A DNA stretch of 64,000 nucleotides from an uncultured Ruminococcus sp. (GTDB taxonomy: Bacteria; Bacillota; Clostridia; Oscillospirales; Acutalibacteraceae), in contig CACXBF010000002.1 in the NCBI GenBank assembly GCA_902765855.1, positions 152,225 to 216,224 on the forward strand, given 5' to 3'. Every line of letters starts with the position of its first letter. The first letter of the stretch is position 1. Shown here in pieces: positions 26,545-35,922 of the stretch. The position numbers and the translations under genes are program-made. A model generated the notes under the pieces. It made no database searches and was not told the origin of the DNA. It saw only the letters and a list, made by a program, of their open reading frames with translations.

Positions 26545-27779
26545 TGAAATATCTTAGATACGGCTGTCTTTCAATCAGCAAAAATGTGGTATTTACTCTT
26601 ATTATGGTGCTTGAGGTTATGGCGCTTCTTGTCACAACAAATGTTACAATAGGCTCTGCAAATAGTAAAATGGTATTGGTAAAACCCTTTTCAGATATTA
26701 TAAATAAAGAGGGCTATTATTGTGCCTTTGAGCCTATATGGGAAACATCAGAAGAGGCAGCTGAGTTTTATGGCTTGTTTAATAAGCTTAAATCAGCAAC
26801 TATTATTTCATCAGAGAATTTTGGTTCAAGTATAATTACAGATGATGATATATTTTTTAAATATAGTATGCCATTGCAGAGTGGTTCTTGGCCAAAAACT
26901 GCCGCAGATGAACAGGGCAGACCTTATGTAGTTGTATCGCCAGATTATATGAAAAACGTAGGCGAAACAATTACCGCTGACGGTGTAGGCGAATGTGTAG
27001 TTTCGGGCGTTCTCACTGAAGTTACATATATTCCGAATTTTTCTATTTATGACAATGAAAAGGATAATATAACCAGCTTTTATAGAAGTGCCGACTATAA
27101 AATGGCAATAGAAGCAATTAAGGCTGGCAGTTCAGATGAACTGAAATATAGCGATTCAGCAATTATTTTAGCTAAAAGTGCATATAAGGCTTTAAATGGC
27201 AATAAAGATGTGACATATCTTAGCTGTTTTATAGTATATGATGATAATATCTCAAAAGCCGATATAGAATATAATAAAGATATTATGCAAAAAATTACTG
27301 ATTTCCAAAAAGATAATACAGACCTTTTCCCAATGAAACCAGACTTTACACCACTTTCACAGATAAAGGCTGGCACAGATACATATATAACAAATAGTTA
27401 TATAGACATACTTCCAATAATACTTGTTGTTGCGGCAATAGTTCTTATCGGACTTATAGGCTCTGTTGCGATAAATACTGTAACTCAGATAAGAAACTAC
27501 GGAATATACTTCCTTTGCGGTTCAAAATGGAGCGATTGCTTTAAAATATCTCTTGCGAATATCTCAATAATACTGCTTTTCTCAGGAGTACTTTCGGGAA
27601 TATTTCTCTATTGCTCGAAATTTATCAATCTGAACTATCTTGTCGGACAGGTTTATGAGTGGAATAACCTCTATATTTCGCTTGGAATAATTTTTGCAAT
27701 GATACTTCTTTCATTGATTATCCCGTTTGGCATAATAAGGTTCACATCACCTGTCGAAGTCATAAAAGCAAAGAAGTAA
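26544..27779 (+). CDS. FtsX-like ABC permease 2 of peptide cluster
   Basis: 411 residues; ATG overlaps the previous stop by one base (TAATG) with AAAGGAG upstream. Topology: helix ~13-35, large external domain ~36-285, then three helices (~287-310, ~335-357, ~375-397). The external domain contains a MacB-like PLQSGSWP...VVVSPDYMKNVGE region (~110-145). Together the two permeases would make a heterodimeric FtsX-type transporter with the ATPase that follows. Such systems act by mechanotransmission or export rather than ordinary channel transport. Confidence 0.8.
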   Translation: MKYLRYGCLSISKNVVFTLIMVLEVMALLVTTNVTIGSANSKMVLVKPFSDIINKEGYYCAFEPIWETSEEAAEFYGLFNKLKSATIISSENFGSSIITDDDIFFKYSMPLQSGSWPKTAADEQGRPYVVVSPDYMKNVGETITADGVGECVVSGVLTEVTYIPNFSIYDNEKDNITSFYRSADYKMAIEAIKAGSSDELKYSDSAIILAKSAYKALNGNKDVTYLSCFIVYDDNISKADIEYNKDIMQKITDFQKDNTDLFPMKPDFTPLSQIKAGTDTYITNSYIDILPIILVVAAIVLIGLIGSVAINTVTQIRNYGIYFLCGSKWSDCFKISLANISIILLFSGVLSGIFLYCSKFINLNYLVGQVYEWNNLYISLGIIFAMILLSLIIPFGIIRFTSPVEVIKAKK

Positions 27780-27791
27780 GGAGTGGAAGAT

Positions 27792-28454
27792 ATGCTGAAA
27801 ATTGAAAATCTCACTAAAACATATAATTATAAAAAGTCTAATGCCTTTACAGCTCTGAAAGATGTTTCGCTTGAGGTGGCAGACGGAGAAATGCTTGCCA
27901 TTATCGGAAAATCTGGAGCAGGCAAAAGTACGCTTCTCCATATAATCGGTTGTATAGATAAATTCGAGAAAGGTAGTTATACAATAGACGGAACAGATGT
28001 ACATAGCCTTTCAGATAACAAGCTTGCGAAAATCCGCAATGAAAAAGTTGGTATAGTCATGCAGGATTTCGCCCTTGTTGATGAATATTCCGTTATCGAG
28101 AATGTTATGATTCCATTAAATTTCTCAAAGAAAAAGCTTGGCAAGCCAAAAGAACTTGCTATGAAAGCTCTCGAAAGAGTAGGTATATCAGACCTTGCTA
28201 AAAAGCCTGTTTCTAAGCTTTCGGGCGGTCAAAAGCAGAGAGCTGCCATTGCCAGGGCAATAGTCAATGACCCTTCTTTCATTCTTGCAGACGAACCGAC
28301 AGGTGCTTTAGACACCAAAACCTCGTCAGAAATAATGGAGCTTTTTACCGAGCTTAATAAATCTGGCAAGACCGTTATAATCATAACGCACGACCCAACA
28401 GTGGCTGATAAATGCAAACGCAAGGTAGAAATTAGCGACGGCAGAATAATCTGA
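27792..28454 (+). CDS. ABC transporter ATPase of peptide cluster (MacB/LolD type)
   Basis: 220 residues. Walker A GKSGAGKST (~39-47), Q-loop in VMQDFALV (~83-90), signature LSGGQKQR (~138-145), Walker B FILADEPTGALD (~158-169) and H-loop ITHD (~197-200). This subtype pairs with FtsX/MacB permeases. ATG at 27792 is chosen with AAGGAG 8 nt upstream over the GTG at 27783, which overlaps that site. Last gene of the cluster; no clear terminator, and the trp promoter follows 20 nt later. Confidence 0.9.
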   Translation: MLKIENLTKTYNYKKSNAFTALKDVSLEVADGEMLAIIGKSGAGKSTLLHIIGCIDKFEKGSYTIDGTDVHSLSDNKLAKIRNEKVGIVMQDFALVDEYSVIENVMIPLNFSKKKLGKPKELAMKALERVGISDLAKKPVSKLSGGQKQRAAIARAIVNDPSFILADEPTGALDTKTSSEIMELFTELNKSGKTVIIITHDPTVADKCKRKVEISDGRII

Positions 28455-28474
28455 ATAAATTTTTTGAAAAATTG

Positions 28475-28503
28475 TTGACTTTTGTAATTTTCGGTAGTAT
28501 AAT
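28475..28503 (+). promoter_or_regulatory. Promoter of trp operon
   Basis: TTGACT (28475-28480), 17-nt spacer, TATAAT (28498-28503). Confidence 0.75.
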
Positions 28504-28509
28504 CAAACT

Positions 28510-28815
28510 AAAGTTAATTGAATAAGTAAACCGTTGAACAAGAAGAGTAGAGTTTATCGAGCGTATTAAGAGAGCTGATGTTTGGTGCGAATCAGTTATG
28601 CAGATTTACTTGAATGGGCTTGCAAGGGCAGCAGGAAACCGAATTATTTCGGAAGTAATGGCTGACGGGAACTCTGTCCGTTATCAGTAGAGTGCGTATG
28701 AAGTACGCAAAATGAGTGGGTTTTTTTTATAAATAACCAATTTGGGTGGTACCGCAGAAGTTTCAAAGCTTTTGTCCCAAGGATTAAGTTCCTTGTGACG
28801 AAAGCTTTTTTTGAT
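28510..28815 (+). promoter_or_regulatory. T-box leader with tryptophan specifier
   Basis: Stem I carries the AGTA bulge (28546-28549), the AGAGAG and GGTG apical motifs (~28570-28587), and the specifier loop GAA-TGG-G, so TGG (28615-28617) reads as Trp. It is flanked by helices CAAG/CTTG below and GAGT/ACTT, ATC/GAT, GCGTA/TATGC above. The T-box GGGTGGTACCGC (28744-28755) would pair with uncharged tRNA-Trp. A terminator with AAAGCTTT repeated on both arms (28765-28810) ends in T's. Uncharged tRNA-Trp should turn the operon on. Confidence 0.93.
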
Positions 28816-28847
28816 TTTTAAAATACTGAAAAAGAGAGGTAATAACT

Positions 28848-30302
28848 ATGATTAAGCCGTCTTGTGACGAAATTATGGAGCTTGCAAAAAGCTACAACAC
28901 AATTCCTGTCTGTAAGGAAATTTTGGCTGATGTAATTACACCGATTACATTGCTCAGAAGAATAGCAGCTTCCAAGAAAAGATTTTTCTTGCTTGAAAGC
29001 ATCGAGGGCGGCGAAAAGTGGGGAAGATATTCCTTTATAGGTTATGACCCGATTATGCGTGTAAGCTGTAAAAATGCTGTTGTAACAATCGACCGCAATG
29101 GCAAAATGGAGAATATCGGAACTAAAAAACCTCTTGAGGTTTTGCGTTCAATACTCAAAGATTATAAGTCACCAAGCCTTAAAGAGCTTCCGCCGTTTAC
29201 AGGTGGTTTGGTTGGATATTTCGCTTATTCAATGATAGGCTATGCTGAACCAAAGCTTAAAATCAAGAGTGGAGATTTCAACGACTATGATGTAATGCTT
29301 TTCGATAAGGTTATTGCATATGACCACCTAAAGCAGAAAATCTGTGTTATAGTTAATATATCAACAGATAAAATTCTTGAAAATTACGGCAAGGCTACCG
29401 CAGAAATTGAGAAAATAATAAATCTTATAAATGACGCATCTCCTTTACCAGAGCTTAAAGGCAGAATGAAATCTGATTTTGAGTGCAATGTCAGCGAAAA
29501 AGAATATTGCGATATAGTTGAGAAAACAAAAGAATATATTCGTGACGGAGATATTTTTCAGGCAGTTATTTCACGAAAGTTTACTTGTAAATATGACGGC
29601 AGCTTAATAAATGCCTATCGCGTACTCAGAACGATAAATCCTTCACCTTATATGGTTTATATGAATATTGACGATGACGAGATTATCAGCACATCACCGG
29701 AAACTCTTGTCAGACTTCAGAATGGCAGACTTTATACTTTCCCGGTTGCCGGTTCAAGACCTCGTGGCAAGACCGATGAGGAGGATATAGCTCTTGAAAA
29801 GTCACTTCTCAGCGATGAAAAAGAGCTTTCTGAACATAATATGCTTGTTGACCTCGGCAGAAATGACCTTGGCAGAATTTCAAAGTATGATTCCGTAGAG
29901 GTTACTAAATATATGGTTATACACAGATATTCAAAGATTATGCACATATGCTCACAGGTTGAATCAAACATTCGAGATGATTGTGACGCTATGGACGCTA
30001 TTGAGTCCGTACTTCCGGCAGGAACACTTTCAGGAGCTCCAAAGATAAGAGCTTGTGAGATTATCGAGGAACAAGAGGCGCTTCCAAGAGATATTTATGG
30101 TGGTGCTTTGGGATATATGGATTTCACAGGAAACCTCGATACTTGCATAGCAATCCGTATGGCGTATAAAAAGGGCGAAAATGTATATGTTCAGGCTGGC
30201 GGCGGAATAGTTGCTGATAGCGTTCCGAAGAATGAATACGAAGAATCCGCAAATAAAGCGGCGGCTGTAATGAATGCCGTAAGAAATGCCGATGAGCTTT
30301 GA
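28848..30302 (+). CDS. trpE: Anthranilate synthase component I
   Basis: 484 residues, standard. Makes anthranilate from chorismate, with ammonia from TrpG. The N-terminal LLESIEGGEKWGRYSFIG region (~48-65) carries the LLES tryptophan feedback site. Catalytic-domain motifs: DGDIFQAVISRKF (~229-241), STSPETLVR, GSRPRGKT (~302-309), GTLSGAPKIRA (~388-398) and GGALGYMDFTGNLDTCIAIR (as two segments ~414-433). First gene after the T-box, with AGAGAGGT before the ATG. Confidence 0.97.
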   Translation: MIKPSCDEIMELAKSYNTIPVCKEILADVITPITLLRRIAASKKRFFLLESIEGGEKWGRYSFIGYDPIMRVSCKNAVVTIDRNGKMENIGTKKPLEVLRSILKDYKSPSLKELPPFTGGLVGYFAYSMIGYAEPKLKIKSGDFNDYDVMLFDKVIAYDHLKQKICVIVNISTDKILENYGKATAEIEKIINLINDASPLPELKGRMKSDFECNVSEKEYCDIVEKTKEYIRDGDIFQAVISRKFTCKYDGSLINAYRVLRTINPSPYMVYMNIDDDEIISTSPETLVRLQNGRLYTFPVAGSRPRGKTDEEDIALEKSLLSDEKELSEHNMLVDLGRNDLGRISKYDSVEVTKYMVIHRYSKIMHICSQVESNIRDDCDAMDAIESVLPAGTLSGAPKIRACEIIEEQEALPRDIYGGALGYMDFTGNLDTCIAIRMAYKKGENVYVQAGGGIVADSVPKNEYEESANKAAAVMNAVRNADEL

Positions 30303-30321
30303 TAAAGGGAGATGAATTAAA

Positions 30322-30885
30322 ATGGTACTTCTGATTGATAACTACGATAGCTTTTCATATAACCTTGTTCAGCTTGCAGGCTCAATCAATCCTGATATCA
30401 AGGTTATAAGAAATGATGAACTTACAGTTGATGAGATAAAGGCACTCAAGCCATCACATATCATACTTTCACCTGGTCCTTGCTATCCTAAGGACGCAGG
30501 AGTTTGCGAAGAAGTCGCAGTAAAGCTTGGAGATATTCCGATACTCGGTGTATGCTTAGGTCACCAGGCGATATGTGAAGCCTACGGCGGAAAAATCATT
30601 CACGCAAAACAGCTTATGCACGGTAAGATGAGTGTTGTTGATATTGATAATTCATGCGAGATATTCAAGGGCTTGCCTGAGAAAATCGAAGTTGCAAGAT
30701 ACCATTCGCTTATAGCAGAGACAGAAAGCTTGCCGGATTGTCTTGAGGTGGTTTCAAGAGATGCGATAGGTGAGATTATGGCGGTTAAGCATAAGGAAAA
30801 GAATATATTCGGAGTACAGTTTCACCCTGAATCAATCCTGACACCTCAAGGTAGAATTATAATGGAGAATTTCCTCGGCATATGA
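30322..30885 (+). CDS. trpG: Anthranilate synthase glutamine amidotransferase
   Basis: 187-residue class I glutamine amidotransferase. Motifs: LIDNYDSFSYNL (~4-15), ILSPGPCYP (~48-56), nucleophile Cys in LGVCLGHQAI (~75-84), and His/Glu of the triad in FGVQFHPESIL (~161-171). Size is that of a stand-alone TrpG. It could also serve PabB. Ends one base before a repeat block that separates it from trpD. Confidence 0.95.
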   Translation: MVLLIDNYDSFSYNLVQLAGSINPDIKVIRNDELTVDEIKALKPSHIILSPGPCYPKDAGVCEEVAVKLGDIPILGVCLGHQAICEAYGGKIIHAKQLMHGKMSVVDIDNSCEIFKGLPEKIEVARYHSLIAETESLPDCLEVVSRDAIGEIMAVKHKEKNIFGVQFHPESILTPQGRIIMENFLGI

Positions 30886-31215
30886 CCAATTAGTTAATAA
30901 ACTTCCCTAAGACACTTAAAGTTTAGGTCAAGCCTTTTTAAAGGCTTGCGGATTCCAAAGGCAGAGCCTTTGGTGGGTTTTAAGGGCGAAGCCCTTAACA
31001 TTCTTTACTTCTGAGTGCGGACGAAGTCCGCACTTGGTGACTAATGTTGTTAACAAAAGAAATTTTAGTGGCGAACAAAGTTCGCCACTAAAGAGGCAAG
31101 ATAAGTTAAGGGCGTTGCCCTTAAAACCTATGAGGGACTCCGTCCCTCAACCCTGCGAGCCTTTGAAAAGGCTCGAGCGAAACTTTTAGCTGTCTTGGGG
31201 CAGTGCAATAGCTTA
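30886..31215. repeat. Mosaic palindromic intergenic repeat, block 5, inside the trp operon
   Basis: Lies between trpG and trpD. Hairpins: CCAAAGGC-AGA-GCCTTTGG (~30954), TTAAGGGC-GAA-GCCCTTAA (~30980), AGTGCGGAC-GAA-GTCCGCACT (31014-31034), TTTAGTGGCGAAC (31064-31076) paired with GTTCGCCACTAAA (31080-31092), TTAAGGGC-GTT-GCCCTTAA (~31107), GAGGGAC-TCC-GTCCCTC (~31132) and GAGCCTTTGAAAAGGCTC (~31158). No new promoter with both boxes is evident before trpD. Confidence 0.9.
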
Positions 31216-31271
31216 TCAATGATAATTATTTTTAGTTTTAGATAAAACCTAATATAAGGAGTGAATTTTTT

Positions 31272-32285
31272 ATGATAAAGGAAGCAATTCATAAATTAGT
31301 ACTTGGAGAAAATCTTAGTACAGAAGAAACAGAAAAAGTTATGAGTGAGATTATGGGCGGAGAGGCTACAAACGCTCAGATTTCAGCATTTTTGACAGCA
31401 CTCAGAATCAAGGGCGAAACTGTTGATGAGATTACAGCTTGTGCAAAAGTTATGCGTGATATGGCAGTAAGACTCAAAACAAATGGAGATGTACTCGAAA
31501 TTGTCGGAACAGGCGGTGACGAAGTAGGAACTTTCAATATCTCAACTACTTCAGCATTCGTAATTGCGGCAGGCGGAGTTACTGTTGCAAAGCACGGAAA
31601 CAGAAGTGTTTCAAGTAAGAGTGGTGCTGCTGATGTTCTCGAAAAACTCGGTGCTAAAATCACCATCACAGCAGAACAGAATGAAAAGGTTCTTAATGAT
31701 TGCGGATTTGCATTTATGTTTGCACCAGGCTATCATTCATCTATGAAATATGCCGCACCTGTAAGAAAAGAAATCGGAATAAGAACAGTATTTAATGTTC
31801 TCGGACCTCTTACAAATCCTGCATTTGCTACAATGCAGCTTATGGGTGTATATGAAGATGCACTTGTAAAGCCGATGGCACAGGTACTTAAAAATCTTGG
31901 AATCAAGTCCGGAATGGTTGTTTGCGGTGACCATAAGCTTGATGAGGCTACTGTTACAGGAGATAACCTCGTTTGTGAGATTAAAAACGGCGAAATCAAG
32001 GAATACACAATCAATCCTGAAACACTTGGCTTTAAGAAAGCAAACCTTGAAGATATTATCGGAGGTACACCTGAGGAAAACGCACAAATTACTCGTGATA
32101 TTCTTTCAGGCAAGCTCACAGGTGCAAAGCGTGACACAGTTGTTCTCAATTCTGCACTTTGCTTCTATATTGCAGATAAAGCAGAAACTGTTGAGGACGG
32201 CATAAAGCTTGCAAATGAGCTTATTGACAGCGGAAAGGCATATGAACAGCTTGAAAAATATGTCAGCCTTACAAATAAGTATTGA
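31272..32285 (+). CDS. trpD: Anthranilate phosphoribosyltransferase
   Basis: 337 residues, stand-alone form. Transfers phosphoribose from PRPP to anthranilate. The PRPP site GTGGDEVGTFNIST (~79-92), KHGNRSVSSKSGAADVLE (~109-126) and the GPLTNPA motif (~175-181) are present. Good ribosome site (AAGGAGTGA) before the ATG. The 3' end overlaps the ribosome-site region of trpC. Confidence 0.97.
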   Translation: MIKEAIHKLVLGENLSTEETEKVMSEIMGGEATNAQISAFLTALRIKGETVDEITACAKVMRDMAVRLKTNGDVLEIVGTGGDEVGTFNISTTSAFVIAAGGVTVAKHGNRSVSSKSGAADVLEKLGAKITITAEQNEKVLNDCGFAFMFAPGYHSSMKYAAPVRKEIGIRTVFNVLGPLTNPAFATMQLMGVYEDALVKPMAQVLKNLGIKSGMVVCGDHKLDEATVTGDNLVCEIKNGEIKEYTINPETLGFKKANLEDIIGGTPEENAQITRDILSGKLTGAKRDTVVLNSALCFYIADKAETVEDGIKLANELIDSGKAYEQLEKYVSLTNKY

Positions 32286-32302
32286 TAACAGGGAGAGATA
32301 AA

Positions 32303-33079
32303 ATGATTCTCGATACATTAGCTGAATCTACAAGAAAGCGTGTTGAGGCAAGAAAGCTGATAACTCCTTTAGAAAAGATAAAGAGAAAAGCAAGCCTTGT
32401 TGGAATGGGCGGTTTTGAATTTGAGAACGCTCTCAAGAAGGACGATATGGCATTTATCTGCGAGGTTAAAAAGGCATCGCCTTCAAAGGGGATAATTGCA
32501 GAGCGTTTTCCTTATCTTGAGATTGCTTCAGAATATTACAGAGCCGGTGCAGACGCTATATCCGTTCTTACCGAGCCTGAATATTTTAAGGGCAGTGACG
32601 ATTTTCTTCACGAAATCAGCAAGACAGTTCCGACACCGCTTTTGCGTAAGGATTTTACGATTGATGAATATATGATTTATGAGGCAAGGCTTATGGGAGC
32701 GTCAGCGGTGCTTTTAATATGTGCCTTGCTTGATACAGAAACTCTCAAAAGCTATATCGAAATTTGCGATAGCTTAGGTCTTTCCGCTTTGGTAGAGGCT
32801 CATTCCGAGGAAGAAGTTGAATCTGCGCTTAATGCGGGAGCAAGAGTTATCGGTGTAAATAATCGTGACCTCAGAACCTTTGAAGTCGATATAGAAAATT
32901 GTATGCGTCTGCGTTCACTCGTTCCGAATGATATAATATTTGTTGCGGAGAGTGGAATTAAAACATCCGAGGATATAAACAGACTTCGTTCTGCAAATGT
33001 CAATGCAGTCCTTATCGGAGAAACTCTTATGAGAGCCGAAGATAAAAAGGCGGCACTTGATGCCCTCAAAGGACTTTGA
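32303..33079 (+). CDS. trpC: Indole-3-glycerol-phosphate synthase
   Basis: 258-residue TIM barrel. Motifs: FICEVKKASPSKGII (~50-64; catalytic Lys), TEPEYFKGS (~87-95), LRKDFTIDEYMIYEA (~112-126), ALVEAHSEEEV (~159-169), GVNNRDLRTFEVD (~182-194) and VAESGI (~213-218). ATG at 32303 has GGGAGAG 7 nt upstream; an earlier in-frame TTG has no such site. Confidence 0.97.
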   Translation: MILDTLAESTRKRVEARKLITPLEKIKRKASLVGMGGFEFENALKKDDMAFICEVKKASPSKGIIAERFPYLEIASEYYRAGADAISVLTEPEYFKGSDDFLHEISKTVPTPLLRKDFTIDEYMIYEARLMGASAVLLICALLDTETLKSYIEICDSLGLSALVEAHSEEEVESALNAGARVIGVNNRDLRTFEVDIENCMRLRSLVPNDIIFVAESGIKTSEDINRLRSANVNAVLIGETLMRAEDKKAALDALKGL

Positions 33080-33093
33080 AACGGGGTGATTAA

Positions 33094-33702
33094 ATGCCCA
33101 AGATAAAAATATGCGGGCTGAAAAGATTGGAAGATATTTATGCTGTGAATGAATATAAGCCAGATTATATCGGCTTTGTATTTGCGGGCAAAAAGCGTTG
33201 TATAAGTCCGGAACTTGCATATGAGCTTAAACAGAATTTAGATAACAGCATAAAAGCAGTCGGAGTTTTCGTAAATGCAGAGATTGAATTTATTCTCAAG
33301 CTTGTTGAGAGCGGAACCATAGATGTTATACAGCTTCACGGCGATGAGGATAACGCATATATACAAGAACTTCGCTCGAAAACTTCTGCACCGATAATCA
33401 AAGCAGTAAGGGTAAAATCCGCCGAAGATATTTTTGCGAACGAGAATATTCAATGCGATTATCTTTTGCTTGATACCTATGCTGATAATGTCTATGGCGG
33501 TACAGGTAAGGCTTTTAATTGGAATATAATTCCGAAAATAAGTAAGCCGTTTTTCTTGGCAGGTGGTCTTACACCTGAAAATATAGCTACTGCTGCAAAG
33601 GTAAATCCATATTGCCTTGATATAAGCAGTGGAGTAGAAACTGATGGCTTTAAGGATAAAACGAAAATAGAAAAGGCAATTAAAATTGTAAGGAGTGTTT
33701 AA
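33094..33702 (+). CDS. trpF: Phosphoribosylanthranilate isomerase
   Basis: 202-residue TIM barrel. [10 protein letters not shown] (~4-13) contains the catalytic Cys, then [13 protein letters not shown] (~28-40), VIQLHGDE (~81-88), LLLDTY (~126-131; catalytic Asp) and [13 protein letters not shown], with the C-terminal [11 protein letters not shown] (~176-186). Separate from trpC, unlike the enterobacterial fusion. Two-base gap to trpB. Confidence 0.96.
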   Translation: MPKIKICGLKRLEDIYAVNEYKPDYIGFVFAGKKRCISPELAYELKQNLDNSIKAVGVFVNAEIEFILKLVESGTIDVIQLHGDEDNAYIQELRSKTSAPIIKAVRVKSAEDIFANENIQCDYLLLDTYADNVYGGTGKAFNWNIIPKISKPFFLAGGLTPENIATAAKVNPYCLDISSGVETDGFKDKTKIEKAIKIVRSV

Positions 33703-33704
33703 AA

Positions 33705-34889
33705 ATGTCAAAAGGAAAGTTCGGCGTACACGGAGGACAATATATTCCTGAAACGCTGATGAATGCCGTAATCGAACTTGAGGAGGCATATAACAAATAT
33801 AAAAATGACCCTGAATTTAATGCAGAGCTTGAAAAACTTAACAGAGAATATACAGGCAGACCATCACTTCTTTATTATGCAGAGCATATGACCAAGGATT
33901 TAGGCGGTGCTAAGATTTATCTCAAGAGAGAGGATTTAAACCACACCGGTTCACACAAGATAAACAATGTTATCGGACAAATGCTTCTTGCAAAGAGAAT
34001 GGGCAAAACTCGCGTCATAGCTGAAACCGGCGCAGGACAGCACGGCGTTGCAACTGCGACTGTTGCCGCACTTATGGGTATGGAATGTGAAATCTATATG
34101 GGCGAAACAGATACAGAGCGTCAGGCACTCAATGTTTATCGTATGGAGCTTCTCGGAGCAAAGGTTCACCCTGTAACAAGCGGTACAAAGACTCTTAAAG
34201 ACGCTGTCAACGAAACTCTAAGAGAGTGGACAGCAAGAATAGAAGATACACATTATGTTCTCGGTTCGGTTATGGGACCACATCCATTCCCAACAATAGT
34301 TCGTGATTTCCAATCCGTAATAAGTAAGGAGATTAAGAGCCAGATACTCGAAAAAGAGGGCAGACTTCCTGATGTAGTTCTCGCTTGTGTAGGCGGCGGA
34401 AGTAATGCTATGGGTGCTTTCTATAACTTCATCGAAGATAAAGATGTTCGCCTTATTGGTTGTGAGGCTGCCGGCAGAGGTGTAGATACCGGACTTACTG
34501 CGGCAACAATAGCAAAAGGTACGCTTGGAATCTTCCACGGAATGAAATCCTATTTCTGTCAGGATGAATTTGGTCAGATTGCACCTGTTTATTCAATTTC
34601 AGCAGGTCTTGACTATCCTGGAATCGGCCCTGAACACGCACATCTCCACGATATTGGCAGAGCAGAATATGTTCCTGTTACAGATGATGAGGCTGTCGAT
34701 GCGTTTGAATATCTTTCAAGAATCGAAGGCATTATTCCTGCGATTGAAAGTGCTCACGCGGTTGCTTACGCAAAGAAACTTGCTCCAACACTCGGCAAGG
34801 ATAAGATTATGGTTATAAATATCTCAGGCAGAGGAGATAAAGATGTTGCAGCGATTGCAAGATATAGGGGGAAGGATATTCATGAATAA
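33705..34889 (+). CDS. trpB: Tryptophan synthase beta chain
   Basis: 394 residues, TrpB1 type. The PLP lysine is in [11 protein letters not shown] (~80-90), followed by [13 protein letters not shown] (~107-119) and the phosphate loop GGGSNAMG (~229-236). Joins indole and serine to make tryptophan. The 3' end overlaps trpA by 8 bp, in keeping with a coupled alpha2beta2 complex. Confidence 0.98.
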   Translation: MSKGKFGVHGGQYIPETLMNAVIELEEAYNKYKNDPEFNAELEKLNREYTGRPSLLYYAEHMTKDLGGAKIYLKREDLNHTGSHKINNVIGQMLLAKRMGKTRVIAETGAGQHGVATATVAALMGMECEIYMGETDTERQALNVYRMELLGAKVHPVTSGTKTLKDAVNETLREWTARIEDTHYVLGSVMGPHPFPTIVRDFQSVISKEIKSQILEKEGRLPDVVLACVGGGSNAMGAFYNFIEDKDVRLIGCEAAGRGVDTGLTAATIAKGTLGIFHGMKSYFCQDEFGQIAPVYSISAGLDYPGIGPEHAHLHDIGRAEYVPVTDDEAVDAFEYLSRIEGIIPAIESAHAVAYAKKLAPTLGKDKIMVINISGRGDKDVAAIARYRGKDIHE

Positions 34890-35658
34890 GCTAAGTAAAG
34901 CATTTGAAAAAGGAAAAGCATTTATACCTTTTGTTACAGCAGGCGACCCTGACCTTGAAACCACCGAGAAAGTAATTCTCGCTATGGCAGAGGTCGGTGC
35001 AGACCTTATAGAAATCGGAATACCATTTTCTGACCCTGTTGCAGAGGGACTTGTTATTCAAAAAGCTGATGAAAGAGCCTTGGCAAGCGGCACAACAACA
35101 GATAAGATTTTCGCTATGGTTAAATCTATCAGAACAAAGACAGATATTCCGCTTGCATTTATGACATATATAAATCCGATTTTCGTATATGGCAGTGAAC
35201 GCTTTATTAAAAATTCCAAGGAATGTGGAATTGATGCACTTATAGTTCCTGATTTACCATTTGAGGAGAAGGACGAGCTTTCAGAAATCTGCAAGGCTAA
35301 TGATGTTCGCCTTATATCTCTTGTTGCCCCGACATCTCACGAGAGAATAACTACAATCGCAAAAGAAGCTGAGGGCTTTGTGTATGTAGTATCATCACTT
35401 GGTGTTACAGGCGTAAGAAGTGAGATAAAGACAGATATAGGCGAAATGGTAAAGCTTATCAAACAAGCTAAGGATATTCCTTGTGCTGTTGGTTTTGGTA
35501 TTTCTACACCAGAACAAGCCGCAAATATGGCAAAGCTTTCAGACGGTGCAATCGTAGGAAGTGCAGTTGTCCGTATAATCGAGAAATATGGCAAGGATAG
35601 CGTAATGCCTGTTGCTGATTATGTCAAGGAAATGGCAGATGCAGTACATAATGTTTAA
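34882..35658 (+). CDS. trpA: Tryptophan synthase alpha chain
   Basis: 258 residues, standard. Cleaves indole-3-glycerol phosphate to indole. Catalytic Glu lies in [11 protein letters not shown] (~47-57). The usual catalytic Asp of the FSDPLADGP loop is Glu here ([12 protein letters not shown]), a substitution known in many Firmicutes-type alpha chains, and the following Pro is Leu. ATG at 34882 is preceded by a GGGGGAAGG ribosome site. Last gene of the trp operon. Confidence 0.96.
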   Translation: MNKLSKAFEKGKAFIPFVTAGDPDLETTEKVILAMAEVGADLIEIGIPFSDPVAEGLVIQKADERALASGTTTDKIFAMVKSIRTKTDIPLAFMTYINPIFVYGSERFIKNSKECGIDALIVPDLPFEEKDELSEICKANDVRLISLVAPTSHERITTIAKEAEGFVYVVSSLGVTGVRSEIKTDIGEMVKLIKQAKDIPCAVGFGISTPEQAANMAKLSDGAIVGSAVVRIIEKYGKDSVMPVADYVKEMADAVHNV

Positions 35659-35692
35659 AGCTTTTCGCTAATATAAAAATCAATATTAAATC

Positions 35693-35734
35693 AAATGCCA
35701 CAGCTCAAAGCAAAATGAGTTGTGGCATTTTTGT
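35693..35734 (+). terminator. Terminator of trp operon
   Basis: AAATGCCACAGCTCA (35693-35707) pairs with TGAGTTGTGGCATTT (35716-35730), followed by T's. Confidence 0.88.
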
Positions 35735-35851
35735 ATATAGGTGTCAACCTGACTACCAGTGATAAATCTTGCTTTTAATAAATTAGAGAAAATTGTTGAT
35801 ATATGTTATAATAGATAGTTTTTTAATAATATAAATAATAATTGGTAACTA

Positions 35852-35881
35852 TTGACCATAGTGTGACCTTAGTGATATAAT
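35852..35881 (+). promoter_or_regulatory. Promoter for esterase gene
   Basis: TTGACC (35852-35857), 18-nt spacer, TATAAT (35876-35881). Confidence 0.6.
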
Positions 35882-35922
35882 TTATATATTGAGATAGCTT
35901 ATAAAATCAGGAGGATATTTTT

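Noticed and set aside
33238-33789. 183-codon minus-strand frame across trpF/trpB
   Set aside because: Antisense to two certain genes, with shadow-type composition.
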